A stretch of DNA of 64,000 nucleotides from Clavibacter sp. A6099 (GCF_021919125.1 NZ_CP083439.1:682001-746000), one strand, 5' to 3'; shown: positions 32,581 to 42,384, numbered from the stretch's first letter. Translations and numbers: made by a program. Notes: generated by a model from the letters alone, not told the origin.

Positions 32581-34289
32581 CGGTCGGGCGTCCAGTTCAC
32601 GGCCGGCTTGCCGGCCGGGAAGGCGCGGCCGTTGCCGATCGCGGGGCGCGCGTCCGCGGGTGCAGGGGCGGATCCGCCGACGGCGCCGAAGCCGGCGGCG
32701 CCGGCGCCGATGAGCGCCTGCTCGCGGACGGCCGCGGGCGCGGTCTCGTCGGGCAGGGGCACGGGTGCGCTGACGGGCCCGGTGACCTGCTTGCGGGTGG
32801 AGGAGATCCAGAAGAACGCGAGGAGGATCACGAGCGACGCGATGCTCGTCGACATGCCCTGGTACGCGTCGCCGCGGATCAGGGAGAAGAGGTACGGCGT
32901 GACGACGACCGCGATGGCCGCGCCGAGGAGCCCGCGCCGGCGCATGCGGGCGCGGATGAACAGGCCGGCAACGAGCCCGAGGAGCGCGCCGACGGCGACG
33001 ACCCCGGGGATGCCGAAGTTCGAGAAGGCCTCGCCGATCGCCGACAGGCTCGTCTCGACGCGGTTGACGCCGTAGAACCGGGGCACGTACGTCGACGTGA
33101 ACCACGTGTTGCCGCCGCCGAACGGCTTGTCCTCCCAGAGCCCGCGGGGCACGAACCAGGCGGGCACCGCGGCGTACGTGGCGCCCCACTGGTAGACGAA
33201 GTCGGGCAGGGAGGCGACCTCGTTGAGGCGGATGAGCACGTCGAACGGGCGGGTCTCAATGCCGCTGGTGAGGCGGTCGAGGAGCACGCCGACCGGGTCC
33301 TGCGTGAGGCGGTCGAGCGAACGGCCGTTGTCGAACGTGGACTCGCGGATGACGATCGAGTAGACCATCGCGACCACGGCCGTCACGCCGCCGATGAGGG
33401 CGATGCTGCGGAAGCGGAAGGGCTTCGGGCCGACCTGCTTGAGGATCAGGAACGGCAGGAACACGCCGATGATGAGCGGGCCGCGGCCGCCGGCGGACCC
33501 GGCGCACACCACGAGCACCAGCACGGCGACCAGGTTGACCCAGTTCCAGCCCTCGAGGCCCTTCTGGCGGCGCGCGAGCACGTTGTAGACGATCGCGATC
33601 TGCACCGGGATGTAGGAGAGGCCGATGAACGACTTGCCGGAGAGGAAGTCGCTCCGGTTGGCGAGGCCCGTCGTGTACGCCTGGATCCCGCCGGAGGAGA
33701 GCACCAGGTACACGAGGAGCCCGAGGGCCACGACCGAGGAGATGACCACGAGCGCCTGCGCCACCGACGTGTTGAACACGCGCTGCCAGCGCACCTGCGT
33801 GTCCGGGTCGACGAAGGCGGGGCCGCCCGCGAGGGCGTTGTCCTCGAGGGCCTTGGCGTCCTCGCCGCCGCGGGCGATGCGCCGGGCCTCCCGGGCCACC
33901 GAGTAGTAGTAGATGACGAAGAAGGCCGAGAAGAAGATCAGCGCCTCGATGAGCGCGGAGCTCGCCGCGAGCTGCAGCGTGGGGGAGAAGAAGCGGGTGT
34001 CGGCGATGGCGCCGGGGCTCGTCTCCATGCTGTTGGCCACCGTGAGCGGGCGCAGCACGAACAGCAGCAGGCCCGTGAACGCGACGATGCCGCCGGGGGT
34101 GATCGGATCCCCGTTGGAGACCGTCTCCTTCACGAGCACGCCGACGAGCAGGATCGCGAGCACCGCGATCATGAACGGGTAGGAGAGCTCGTTGCCGAGC
34201 AGCGCCACGCCGCCGAGCGCGGCGAGGACGGTGAGGACCACGGCGGCCGCGAAGACCGCCGGGGTCGCTAGGCGGTACGTCGGACCCAT
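32577..34289 (-). CDS. Wzy-like polysaccharide polymerase, multi-pass membrane protein
   Basis: This 570-residue protein has about 11-12 hydrophobic helices and a long external loop with RLNEVASLPDFVYQWGATYA and VPAWFVPRGLWEDKPFGGGN, as in Wzy/O-antigen polymerases (conserved by topology, not sequence). It likely joins flipped repeat units outside the membrane. The C-terminal 70 residues are cytoplasmic and low in complexity. Its start overlaps the pyruvyltransferase gene by 22 bases and its stop overlaps the DUF4012 start. Confidence 0.82.
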   Translation of the reverse strand: MGPTYRLATPAVFAAAVVLTVLAALGGVALLGNELSYPFMIAVLAILLVGVLVKETVSNGDPITPGGIVAFTGLLLFVLRPLTVANSMETSPGAIADTRFFSPTLQLAASSALIEALIFFSAFFVIYYYSVAREARRIARGGEDAKALEDNALAGGPAFVDPDTQVRWQRVFNTSVAQALVVISSVVALGLLVYLVLSSGGIQAYTTGLANRSDFLSGKSFIGLSYIPVQIAIVYNVLARRQKGLEGWNWVNLVAVLVLVVCAGSAGGRGPLIIGVFLPFLILKQVGPKPFRFRSIALIGGVTAVVAMVYSIVIRESTFDNGRSLDRLTQDPVGVLLDRLTSGIETRPFDVLIRLNEVASLPDFVYQWGATYAAVPAWFVPRGLWEDKPFGGGNTWFTSTYVPRFYGVNRVETSLSAIGEAFSNFGIPGVVAVGALLGLVAGLFIRARMRRRGLLGAAIAVVVTPYLFSLIRGDAYQGMSTSIASLVILLAFFWISSTRKQVTGPVSAPVPLPDETAPAAVREQALIGAGAAGFGAVGGSAPAPADARPAIGNGRAFPAGKPAVNWTPDR

Positions 34290-35317
34290 GTGGTCATCTC
34301 CTCGAAAGCCGCGTCCAGGCGGGCGGTGGCGGCGACGAGAGCCGCCGCGGTGGTGGATGCGGCGTCGGCGTCGGCCGGCGCTGCGATGGCGGTGCGGACC
34401 GCCCGGTCGAACGCGGGCTCCGTGCGCGTGCCGAACTCGGTCGTGAACGCCCCGACCTTGGTGGCGCCACCCACGGCGACCACGGGCGTCGTCAGCATCG
34501 TACCGAGGTACATGGCGTGCATGCGAGAGGCGATGACGACCTCGCGATCGGCCATGAGCTCGGCCGCGCGGCGCCAGCCGTGGTCGCCGGGCTCGGTCGT
34601 GAGCCGGGCGCGGACATCGGGGGCCAGGGCGCCGGCGTCGGAGTCGTCGCCCTGGTCCATCGACACGAAGACGACCTCGCCGAAGCGCTCCTCGAGGGCC
34701 TGCACGTGCGCGAGGGTGACCTCGGGGGAGTGCTTCGCGTTGAGCGCGACCACGGCGCCGCGGCGGCGGCCGGCGGGCGCGGCCATCCGGGCGAGCTCGG
34801 GGGCGGCGAAGAGGCTGACGTCGGCGGCGACCTCGACCGGGAGCTTCGAGTACCCGGCGGCGCGGCCGGCGGAGTCGGGGTCGCGGGTCCAGACGCGGGC
34901 GCCGTCGAGACCGGCGCGGAGGGCGAGGCGCGCGCGGCGGCGGGTGACGGGATCCGCGCCCACGCCGAACACGGCGAGCGGCGTGCGTCCGGTGCGCGCG
35001 ATGAGCCCGGTGACGGCCATGAGGCGGGGGAGGCCCGCGAACGGGCGAGCCGGCTGGTCGTCGGCGAGGAGCGTGCCGCCGCCGACGACGACCGCGTCCA
35101 CCTGGCGCACGAGGTCGGCGAGCGCGCGCACGCCGGAGACGCGGGCGCGCTCCTCGGTGGAGTCGACGCGCGCGGTCTGCCCGAAGTCGGCGATCACGGT
35201 CTCGTGGCCGGCCCGGCGGAGGCGCTCGGAGAGCGCGTCGGTGAGGAAGGCGTCCCCGAGGTTCTGGGGGTGGCCGGACGCGAGGGTGCGGTCGGCGGAG
35301 ACGATGAGGGTCCTCAT
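34268..35317 (-). CDS. Polysaccharide pyruvyltransferase family protein
   Basis: This 349-residue protein adds a pyruvyl ketal from phosphoenolpyruvate to a sugar of the polymer. Family segments are NLGDAFLTDALSERLRRAGH, VDAVVVGGGTLLADDQ, PLAVFGVGADPVTRRRARLA and MADREVVIASRMHAMYLGTM, the last with the HAM/HxG-type active-site region. Pyruvate groups give the polymer negative charge. The ATG overlaps the flippase stop (ATGA), and the end overlaps the polymerase start by 22 bases. Confidence 0.88.
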   Translation of the reverse strand: MRTLIVSADRTLASGHPQNLGDAFLTDALSERLRRAGHETVIADFGQTARVDSTEERARVSGVRALADLVRQVDAVVVGGGTLLADDQPARPFAGLPRLMAVTGLIARTGRTPLAVFGVGADPVTRRRARLALRAGLDGARVWTRDPDSAGRAAGYSKLPVEVAADVSLFAAPELARMAAPAGRRRGAVVALNAKHSPEVTLAHVQALEERFGEVVFVSMDQGDDSDAGALAPDVRARLTTEPGDHGWRRAAELMADREVVIASRMHAMYLGTMLTTPVVAVGGATKVGAFTTEFGTRTEPAFDRAVRTAIAAPADADAASTTAAALVAATARLDAAFEEMTTWVRRTA

Positions 35318-36504
35318 GCGTCCTCCTTCCTGACGGAGCGGTGGCGGTGGCGGATGAGGAGCGCGGCGATGGCGGCGCTCAGGACGAGCTCGGCGACGAG
35401 CGTGACGCCGGCGAGGAGGGCGGGGCCGCCCGTGAGCGCGGCGGCGAGCGTGAGGACCACGGCGACGACGCCCGTGACGATGGTCGCGGTGAGCCGCACG
35501 CGCACGAGGCCGGAGCCCATCGCGTAGGCCATGAGCGCGTAGTTGACGAACTTGGGGGCGACCGAGAGGAGGATCACGAGGAAGATCGCCTGGTCGAACG
35601 CGTCGCCGCCGAGGACCCGCTCGACGGGCTCGCGGATCAGCGCGAGGATCCCGGCCAGCACGAGGCCGCCGAGCGCGAACCGCCACCAGTAGGCGCGCGC
35701 GGGGCGGCCGGCGGCGCGGATCCGCGGGATCAGCTGCTGCGAGAGCGTCGCGGGCAGGACCTCGAGCGGCTGCACGATGCGGTACGCGAGCGCCAGCGGC
35801 ACGACGGCATCTGCCCCGAGGATCGCCGTGCCGAGCACGAGCGGCGCCTGCGAGTAGAGCGCGCTGAGGGATCCGGAGAGGCCGAACTCGAGGATCTGCG
35901 GGAACACGCGCACGGGCTCGTCGCCGGTCGTCGCGAGGCCGCGGCGGACGGCGATCCAGGTGCCCGCGGTGACGATCAGCGACACCACGGGGAACGCGAG
36001 CAGCACGAGGATCTCGGGCACGACGGACGCGATGACGAGCGGCACGGCCTTCAGCACGACGAGCGCGAGGTCGGGGAACGCGTAGGAGGCGTCGCGGCGG
36101 CCGACGAGCAGGGGCGCGCGGATCGTGCGGGTGAGCGAGTCGAGCACCTGGCTGACGCCGAGCGCGACGAGCAGCAGCACGGCCTCGCCGGGCATGGACG
36201 AGGCGGCGGCGACGGTGATCAGCACCGCGACGGCCGCGCCGAGCGACCCGAGGCCCGCGTGGAACGCGACCGCGCGCGCGTGCACGCTCCGGGTCAGGCG
36301 CGTGCGCGGCAGCGACAGCAGGAAGTTCGCGGCGCCCGAGTCGGTGATGATCGCGAACGAGCTGAGCAGCGCGAACCCGGTGACGAGCGCGCTCTGCGCC
36401 GACCCCTCGGACAGGCGCGTGAGGACCACGAGCAGCACCAGCTGGAGCACGCGCGTGAGCCCTGCGGCTCCCGTGGGGAGCAGCAGCCCGATCCGCCTGA
36501 TCAT
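35314..36504 (-). CDS. Wzx-like flippase (polysaccharide exporter)
   Basis: This 396-residue integral membrane protein has about 12 helices and the topology of the MOP-family lipid flippases, with a start MIRRIGLLLPTGAAGLTRVL, LVALGVSQVLDSLTRTIRAP and VPLALAYRIVQPLEVLPATL. It should turn the lipid-linked repeat unit across the membrane. Its ends overlap both neighbours by four bases, so it is translated together with the second glycosyltransferase and the pyruvyltransferase. Confidence 0.85.
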   Translation of the reverse strand: MIRRIGLLLPTGAAGLTRVLQLVLLVVLTRLSEGSAQSALVTGFALLSSFAIITDSGAANFLLSLPRTRLTRSVHARAVAFHAGLGSLGAAVAVLITVAAASSMPGEAVLLLVALGVSQVLDSLTRTIRAPLLVGRRDASYAFPDLALVVLKAVPLVIASVVPEILVLLAFPVVSLIVTAGTWIAVRRGLATTGDEPVRVFPQILEFGLSGSLSALYSQAPLVLGTAILGADAVVPLALAYRIVQPLEVLPATLSQQLIPRIRAAGRPARAYWWRFALGGLVLAGILALIREPVERVLGGDAFDQAIFLVILLSVAPKFVNYALMAYAMGSGLVRVRLTATIVTGVVAVVLTLAAALTGGPALLAGVTLVAELVLSAAIAALLIRHRHRSVRKEDA

Positions 36505-37547
36505 CGCGTCCCGATGCTCTGGTAGGCGTCGTGGACGGTCTGCGCGGAGGTGCGCCAGTCGAAGCGGCAGGTGACGGCGCGGCGGATCCGGGCGGCCTCC
36601 TCCTCGTCGAGCGGGTCGGCGGCCGCGAGCCGGGCGAGCGCCTGGGTGATGGCGGACGTGTCGGCGGGCGAGAAGTACGTGGCGTCGTCCCCGCAGATCC
36701 AGTGGAAGACGTCGATGTCGGAGACGGCGAGGCGCGCGCCCGCGACCATCGCCTCCACGAGCGGCAGGCCGAAGCCCTCCGCGAGGCTCGGGAAGACCAC
36801 GCCGCGCGATGCCGCGTAGAGCACGGCGAGCTCGTCGTCGGTCACGTAGCCGGCCAGCTTGATGTCGTCCGACTCGGCCATGTCGACGTCGCCGAACACG
36901 GCGCTCTTCGCGCCGACGAGCACGAGCGGCGCCTGGGCGCGGGTCTCCGCGGGCAGCTCGAGGTACGCCTCGGTGAGGCGCTTCAGGTTCTTGCGCGGAT
37001 CCATGCTGCCGACCGCGAGCAGGTACCCGCCGTCCGTCACGCCGAACCGCTGGAGCACGCGGGCGCGCTCCTCGGCGTCGCGCGGCTCGCCGAACACGGG
37101 GCTCGGCGCGTTGGGCGCGACCACGACGGGCGCGCTGGAGAGGCCGAGCTCCCGCACCTGCTCGGCGACGGGCTCGCTCACGGTGACGATGACGCGCGCG
37201 TCGCGCAGGTTCGCCCGCAGGAGCGGCACGTGGGTCACGACGTACTCCCGGCTGTACCACTCGGGGTTCGTGAGCACGAAGAGGTCGTGCACGACCACGA
37301 TGTGGCGGCGGTGCACGAGCGGCGCGCGGCTCGTGAGCGACAGCAGCACGTCCTGGCGCGTGATCCACGGCAGGGTCGTCTGCACCCAGAGCCAGCTGCG
37401 CGCGCCGGACGACGCGATGCCATCGGACGGTGTGGCGCGCGTGACGCCCTGCTTGCCCTGGAGCGCACGGGCGATCTCCGTCGCGTAGCGCTGCTGGCCG
37501 GTGACCCGCTGCCCCGCGTACGCCTCGTTGACGACGAGCCGGCGCAT
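36501..37547 (-). CDS. Glycosyltransferase, GT4 family
   Basis: This 348-residue protein has the GT-B fold of family 4: HIVVVHDLFVLTNPEWYSRE in the N-domain, YLLAVGSMDPRKNLKRLTEA at the start of the C-domain, and VVFPSLAEGFGLPLVEAMVA with the EGFGLPxxE nucleotide-sugar site. It adds one sugar to the growing lipid-linked unit inside the cell. The ATG at 37547 overlaps the preceding gene's stop by one base (TGATG), and its stop overlaps the flippase start. Confidence 0.92.
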   Translation of the reverse strand: MRRLVVNEAYAGQRVTGQQRYATEIARALQGKQGVTRATPSDGIASSGARSWLWVQTTLPWITRQDVLLSLTSRAPLVHRRHIVVVHDLFVLTNPEWYSREYVVTHVPLLRANLRDARVIVTVSEPVAEQVRELGLSSAPVVVAPNAPSPVFGEPRDAEERARVLQRFGVTDGGYLLAVGSMDPRKNLKRLTEAYLELPAETRAQAPLVLVGAKSAVFGDVDMAESDDIKLAGYVTDDELAVLYAASRGVVFPSLAEGFGLPLVEAMVAGARLAVSDIDVFHWICGDDATYFSPADTSAITQALARLAAADPLDEEEAARIRRAVTCRFDWRTSAQTVHDAYQSIGTR

Positions 37548-38677
37548 CACGCGGCCGCTCCGTCGAGGCGCGCGCCGTCGTGGCGGACCCAGGAGGCGAT
37601 GCTGCGCTCGAAGACGGCGGCGTCGAAGTCGGCGGAGCGGCGGACGCTGTCGGCCGGGTCCAGCGCGGCGGCGCGCGCCACGGCGTCGGCGAGGCCGGCG
37701 CCCTCCCAGTCGTGCACGTGCACGCCCGTGACGCCGTCGACGACGCTCTCGGTCGCGCCGCCGACGTCGCTCACGAGCACGCGCGCGCCCGCGGCCATCG
37801 CCTCGACGGGCATGATCCCGAAGTCCTCGACCGCGGGGAACACGTACGCGAGCGAGCGCTGGTACAGCGTGTAGAGGAGCGCGTCGCTCGGCCGCGGGAC
37901 GATCGTGACGGGCACGCGCGCGGCATCCGCCTGCGCCCGCAGCTCCTCGGCGAGCGGGCCGGATCCGGCGAGCACGACGGGGACGTCGGCCGCCTCGCCC
38001 GCGCGGATCACGAGGTCGAGCCGCTTGTACGGCACGAAGCGGCTGGCACCCAGGAGGAAGCGGTCGGGCAGCGACGCGGCGAGCTCGGCGTCGGATCCGG
38101 TCAGCTCGCCCTCCCACGACGCGGTGTCGCGGATCGCGGTGGCGTCGACGGGCGGGTGGATCACGCGCGCGTCCACGTCCCAGGCCTTGCGGATGCGCGC
38201 ACGCACGAACGCGCTGTTCGCGGCGAACTCCGCGTGCGACGCCTGCGCGCGGCGCCGGTCGAGCGCGCGGAGCGGGGGAGCCGCGGCCTTGACGAGCGGG
38301 TTGGCGCCGCGCTGGTCGAGGTCGGGGGTCCAGAGGTAGCGCGCCGGGCTGTGCACGTAGACGTGCTGGCGGGTCGCGCGATCCCCGTGGCCGAGGTGGT
38401 GCGCGAACAGGTGCGAGCTCGAGAGGGTCCACTCGTACGCGTCGAGGTCGAGCGAGCTCCACGTGAGCGGCATGAACGGCAGGGCCAGCGGCTTGCGCTT
38501 GCGCAGCGGCGTGCGGGCGATCCAGCTCTCCCGCACCGGGCGGTCGCCGAAGCGGCCCGGGTCGTCGTTCCAGAGCGTGAAGAGGTCGGCGTCGGGGAAG
38601 GCGTGCGCGAACGCGTCGAACACCTTCTCGGATCCGCCGGACTTCTCGATCCACTCCTGGACCAGCAGCCCGCCCAT
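37547..38677 (-). CDS. Glycosyltransferase, GT4 family
   Basis: This 376-residue protein is a second GT-B enzyme. It begins LLVQEWIEKSGGSEKVFDAF, has VYVHSPARYLWTPDLDQRG in the N-domain, then FLLGASRFVPYKRLDLVIRA and AYVFPAVEDFGIMPVEAMAA with the EDFGIxPVE signature of mannosyl- and other GT4 transferases. The donor sugar cannot be read from sequence. It overlaps both neighbouring genes of the polysaccharide operon by one base. Confidence 0.92.
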   Translation of the reverse strand: MGGLLVQEWIEKSGGSEKVFDAFAHAFPDADLFTLWNDDPGRFGDRPVRESWIARTPLRKRKPLALPFMPLTWSSLDLDAYEWTLSSSHLFAHHLGHGDRATRQHVYVHSPARYLWTPDLDQRGANPLVKAAAPPLRALDRRRAQASHAEFAANSAFVRARIRKAWDVDARVIHPPVDATAIRDTASWEGELTGSDAELAASLPDRFLLGASRFVPYKRLDLVIRAGEAADVPVVLAGSGPLAEELRAQADAARVPVTIVPRPSDALLYTLYQRSLAYVFPAVEDFGIMPVEAMAAGARVLVSDVGGATESVVDGVTGVHVHDWEGAGLADAVARAAALDPADSVRRSADFDAAVFERSIASWVRHDGARLDGAAA

Positions 38678-40152
38678 CAGACGGCCCCGTCCGCGCCGAA
38701 GACGGCCTTGAACGTGCGCGCGAGGATGATGATGTCGCCCGTGAGCGACCAGTTCTCCACGTAGTAGAGGTCGAGGCGGATGGCGTCCTCCCACGAGAGC
38801 GACGACCGGCCGGAGACCTGCCACAGGCCCGACATGCCCGGCTTGATGAGGAGGCGGCGGCGCGCGGCGCTGTCGTAGAGCGCGACCTCGCCCTCGCGCT
38901 GCGGGCGCGGGCCGATGAGGCTCATGGATCCGAGGAGGACGTTGAGGAACTGCGGCAGCTCGTCGAGCGAGTAGCGGCGGAGGACGCCGCCGACCTTCGT
39001 GATGCGCGGGTCGTCCGTCACCTTGAACAGCGGCGTGTCCGCCGTGCCCTGCTGCTCCAGCAGCGCGAACAGCTCGGCGTCGGCGTTCATGCGCATCGAG
39101 CGGAACTTCAGCATGTGGAACGGCTCGCCGTTCAGGCCGATGCGCTCCTGCTTGTAGAAGACGTCGCCCTTGCTCGTGGCCTTGATGAGGATCGCGAGGA
39201 TCAGGAACACGGGGCTCAGCACGATGAGCGTGATGCCGGAGACGACGATGTCGAACAGGCGCTTGGAGAGCAGCTTCCGGCCCTCGAAGCGCGGCGTCTC
39301 CACGTGGATGAGCGGGAGGCCGGCGACGGGGCGCGTGTGGATGCGCGGGCCGCCGATGTCGGTGAGGCCGGGCGCCATGACGAGGTGGTGGCGGCCGGGC
39401 TCGAGCGACCAGCTGAGCTCGCGGATCCGCTCGGGGGGCAGCTCGTCGCTCGAGGTGAGCACGAGCGTGTCGGCGCCGAGGCGCTCCAGCTCCACGAGCA
39501 CGTCGTCCGCGTTGCCGACCACGGGCACGTCGAGGCCGGGGAGGCGCGAGGGCCGCGCGTCTCCCGTGAGGCACGCGCCGACCACGCGGTAGCCGGCCTT
39601 GGGGGCGCGGGCGAGGGTCGTGGCGGTGTGGGTGGTGCTCTCCAGGGATCCGACCAGCAGGATCAGCGAGGAGAACTCGCCGCGGCGGCGCTGGGCGGAG
39701 AGCCAGACGCGCCAGAGCGCGCGCGACAGCAGCAGGAGCACGAGGCCGAGCGGCAGGCCCGTGACGATGTAGCCGCGCGCCAGGTCGATTTTCACGAGGA
39801 AGGCGACGATGGCGATGATCCCGAAGAGCCGCAGCGTCGCATCCGCGACCTGCTTGTACTCCGCCGTGCCGGTGCCGACGATGCGGTAGTCGCGCGTGCT
39901 GTAGACGGTGAGCACGAAGAGCCACGCGAGGATCAGCACGACCGAGACCATCGTGTAGGTCACGGCCACGCCCTGGGCGTTGCCGCCGAGGTCGACTGTG
40001 CCGGCGGTCGTGCCGAACCACAGGAACTGCACGCCGAAGGTCGTGAGGATGATGACGATCGCGTCGCTCAGCGCCAGGCGCCGGGCGTAGACGACCCGCC
40101 AGCGCGACCCCTCCTGGGCCTCGTCCGTGCGTCGTGTCTGTTGCGTGTCCAC
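38677..40152 (-). CDS. Undecaprenyl-phosphate sugar phosphotransferase (WbaP/WcaJ type)
   Basis: This 491-residue enzyme moves a sugar 1-phosphate onto undecaprenyl phosphate and so begins each repeat unit. It has four to five N-terminal helices, a central nucleotide-binding-like domain (about 165-270), then a helix at about 285-310 and the catalytic domain SKRLFDIVVSGITLIVL, QERIGLNGEPFHMLKFRSMR, RRYSLDELPQFLNVLLGSMS, LIGPRPQ and IKPGMSGLWQVSGRS. All motifs of the family are present. The stop overlaps the start of the glycosyltransferase gene. Confidence 0.95.
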   Translation of the reverse strand: MDTQQTRRTDEAQEGSRWRVVYARRLALSDAIVIILTTFGVQFLWFGTTAGTVDLGGNAQGVAVTYTMVSVVLILAWLFVLTVYSTRDYRIVGTGTAEYKQVADATLRLFGIIAIVAFLVKIDLARGYIVTGLPLGLVLLLLSRALWRVWLSAQRRRGEFSSLILLVGSLESTTHTATTLARAPKAGYRVVGACLTGDARPSRLPGLDVPVVGNADDVLVELERLGADTLVLTSSDELPPERIRELSWSLEPGRHHLVMAPGLTDIGGPRIHTRPVAGLPLIHVETPRFEGRKLLSKRLFDIVVSGITLIVLSPVFLILAILIKATSKGDVFYKQERIGLNGEPFHMLKFRSMRMNADAELFALLEQQGTADTPLFKVTDDPRITKVGGVLRRYSLDELPQFLNVLLGSMSLIGPRPQREGEVALYDSAARRRLLIKPGMSGLWQVSGRSSLSWEDAIRLDLYYVENWSLTGDIIILARTFKAVFGADGAV

Positions 40153-40242
40153 TGGTCCCCCGGGGCAGGCGGCTCCGCGCGGGAGCCGGTGGTGTGTGAT
40201 CGAGCGGCGAGCGCTCGCGTGTGCGGTGGCGGGCTGGTCGGG

Positions 40243-40962
40243 TCAGCCCCGGAGGCGGGGCGCGTCGGTCCGGGTCACGGCCCGCACCGACTCGAGGATC
40301 GACTCGATGGCGCCCCCGGCCTGCTCGCCCGAGGCGTCGTAGGTGGCCTGCGAGCGGCGGTAGGGGTCGACCACGTCGTAGTCGTCCTCCTTCGCGGGCG
40401 GCAGGGTGACTCCCCGCTGCGCCGCCACGAGCGGGATGAGCGCACGCAGCTGCTCCGGCACGTCGCCGTCGCAGGCGATGTGCTTCTCGTCCGCCGACAC
40501 CTCGACGAGGTGCTCGAAGAGCGCGGCGAACTCGCGGATCGTGAAGGTGAAGCGGTTCGCGCGGGGCACCGCGCGCACGACGGCGCTGCGGTGCTCGCGC
40601 GCCATCGTGAGCACCAGGTCGACGCCCTGGATGATGCCGGGCGTGAGGAACCTCGCCTGGTGCTCGCTCGGGTCCCCGCCGTAGCGGACGGACAGCTCGG
40701 CCGCCTGCTCCGGCATGCGCTGCCCCTCGGCCGCGATCGTGCCGGCGCTGGAGAAGCGCACGACCGAGTCGGCCTCGGCGGCGTGGCCTCCGAAGATCGC
40801 CCGCACCCGGGCCCGGAGGACCTGCTCGGCGAGGGCGGAGCGGCAGATGTTGCCCGAGCAGACGAACAGGACGCGGAACGAGCCGTCGTCGACGCCCTCG
40901 GAGGATGCGTCGCCGAGGGCCGCGCGTGCGGCCCTGCGGCTCGTGGGGGGGAGTTCCGACAT
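40243..40962 (-). CDS. Low-molecular-weight protein tyrosine phosphatase
   Basis: This 239-residue protein has the phosphatase loop CSGNICRS at residues 35-42 (nucleophile Cys35, Arg41) and the general-acid segment VVDPYRRSQATYD near 210. An N-terminal extension of about 30 residues and an insert near 150-200 make it longer than the usual 150. It should dephosphorylate the tyrosine tail of the kinase encoded 9 bp upstream, as Wzb does for Wzc in known systems. The ATG at 40962 is within the kinase operon. Confidence 0.92.
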   Translation of the reverse strand: MSELPPTSRRAARAALGDASSEGVDDGSFRVLFVCSGNICRSALAEQVLRARVRAIFGGHAAEADSVVRFSSAGTIAAEGQRMPEQAAELSVRYGGDPSEHQARFLTPGIIQGVDLVLTMAREHRSAVVRAVPRANRFTFTIREFAALFEHLVEVSADEKHIACDGDVPEQLRALIPLVAAQRGVTLPPAKEDDYDVVDPYRRSQATYDASGEQAGGAIESILESVRAVTRTDAPRLRG

Positions 40963-40971
40963 GGAGGAGAG

Positions 40972-42384
40972 CTACGCCTTGATCTTCTCGATGGGCGCCT
41001 TGGACTTGTTGCCGTCCTCGTCCTCCGTGTACCCGTACCCGTATCCGTAGTGGCCGTAGCCGTACGCGTCCGGGCCCTTGGTGGGGAGCATGGTGATCAC
41101 GAGGCCGAGCACGTCCGCGCCCACGTTGGTGAGGTTGGCGATGGCGCTCTTCAGCTGCGTGCGGTGCGTGCGGCCCGCGGCGACGACGACGATCGCGCCG
41201 CCGGCGTTCTTCGACAGGATCGCCGCGTCGGTGACGGGGAGCAGCGGCGGGGCGTCGATGAGCACCACGTCGTAGCGCGCCTCGAGGTCCTGCAGCAGTC
41301 GCGCCATGCCCTGCGAGCCGAGCAGCTCGGACGGGTTCGGCGGGATCTGGCCGGCGGGGAGGATCGAGAGCATGCCCGAGCCCCAGGGCTGGATGACGTC
41401 CTCGATCTCGGCGCGGCCGATGAGGATGTCGGTGAGGCCCACGGCGCCCTCGAGGCCCATGTAGGAGGCCAGGCGCGGGCGGCGGAGGTCGGCGTCGATG
41501 AGGACGACCTTGATGCCGGAGTCGGCCAGCGCCAGCGCGAGGTTGGAGCTGGTGGTCGACTTGCCCTCGCCCTGGATGGACGAGGTGATGACGAAGCTGC
41601 GCGAGCGGCCGCCGAACTCCAGGAACTGGAGGTTCGTGCGGAGGCTGCGGAAGGACTCGGCGCGGGGGCTCCGCGGGTCGTCCTGCACGATGAGGGGACG
41701 CTCGGTCGCCTTCGGGTCGTACGCGATGCCGCCGAGGATCGGCTTGGTGGTGACCAGCTCGACGTCGCGCTCGCCGCGGATGCGGTTGTCGAGCGTCTCG
41801 CGGAGGAGGCTGACGCCCACGCCGATCAGCAGGCCGATGAGCGCGCCCACGATGATGTTGACGGGCAGGTTCGGCGACGACGGCGACTCGGGGATCTCCG
41901 CCTGCTCGAGCTGCGTGATCTGCACCTGCGGCGTGCCCTCGATGGTCTCGGGGACGAGCGTGCCGACGACCGTCTTGAGGCTCTCGCCGATGGCGTCCGC
42001 GAGCGTCGCGGCGTCCTGGCGGGACTGGTCCTTGACCGTGATGTCGATGATCGTGGTGTCGAGCGGCGCGGAGGCGCGGACCGACTCGGCCAGCTCGCGC
42101 GACGTGACGTCGAGCCCGTACTGGTCGATGACGGGCTGGAGGACGGCGCGCGTGGTGACGACGTCCGCGTAGCTCTTCACCGCCTGGGTGATGAAGTTGT
42201 TGCCCTGCTGCAGGTCCTGCACGTTGGAGGAGCTGCTCTGCGCGACGTACATCTTGGTGGACGCCTCGTACTCGGGCGTCTGGAGGAGCGAGAAGGCCGC
42301 TGCGGCGCCCACCCCGACCAGGAGCGTCAGGATGATGAGCACCGCGCCCCTACGCAGCATCCGAATGAAGTCACGGAGCGCCAT
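40972..42384 (-). CDS. Wzz-type chain-length regulator fused to bacterial tyrosine kinase
   Basis: This 470-residue protein joins a Wzz domain (helices near 15-35 and 172-192, extracellular part between) to a BY-kinase. Kinase motifs are Walker A in SSIQGEGKSTTSSNLALA near 270, Walker A' VVLIDADLRRP, and Walker B VVLIDAPPLLP. The C-terminus has a tyrosine cluster, YGYGHYGYGYGY, the autophosphorylation site. Cycling of phosphorylation sets polymer length and export. One polypeptide carries both parts, as in proteobacteria, whereas many Firmicutes split them. The gene opens the operon. Confidence 0.93.
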   Translation of the reverse strand: MALRDFIRMLRRGAVLIILTLLVGVGAAAAFSLLQTPEYEASTKMYVAQSSSSNVQDLQQGNNFITQAVKSYADVVTTRAVLQPVIDQYGLDVTSRELAESVRASAPLDTTIIDITVKDQSRQDAATLADAIGESLKTVVGTLVPETIEGTPQVQITQLEQAEIPESPSSPNLPVNIIVGALIGLLIGVGVSLLRETLDNRIRGERDVELVTTKPILGGIAYDPKATERPLIVQDDPRSPRAESFRSLRTNLQFLEFGGRSRSFVITSSIQGEGKSTTSSNLALALADSGIKVVLIDADLRRPRLASYMGLEGAVGLTDILIGRAEIEDVIQPWGSGMLSILPAGQIPPNPSELLGSQGMARLLQDLEARYDVVLIDAPPLLPVTDAAILSKNAGGAIVVVAAGRTHRTQLKSAIANLTNVGADVLGLVITMLPTKGPDAYGYGHYGYGYGYTEDEDGNKSKAPIEKIKA

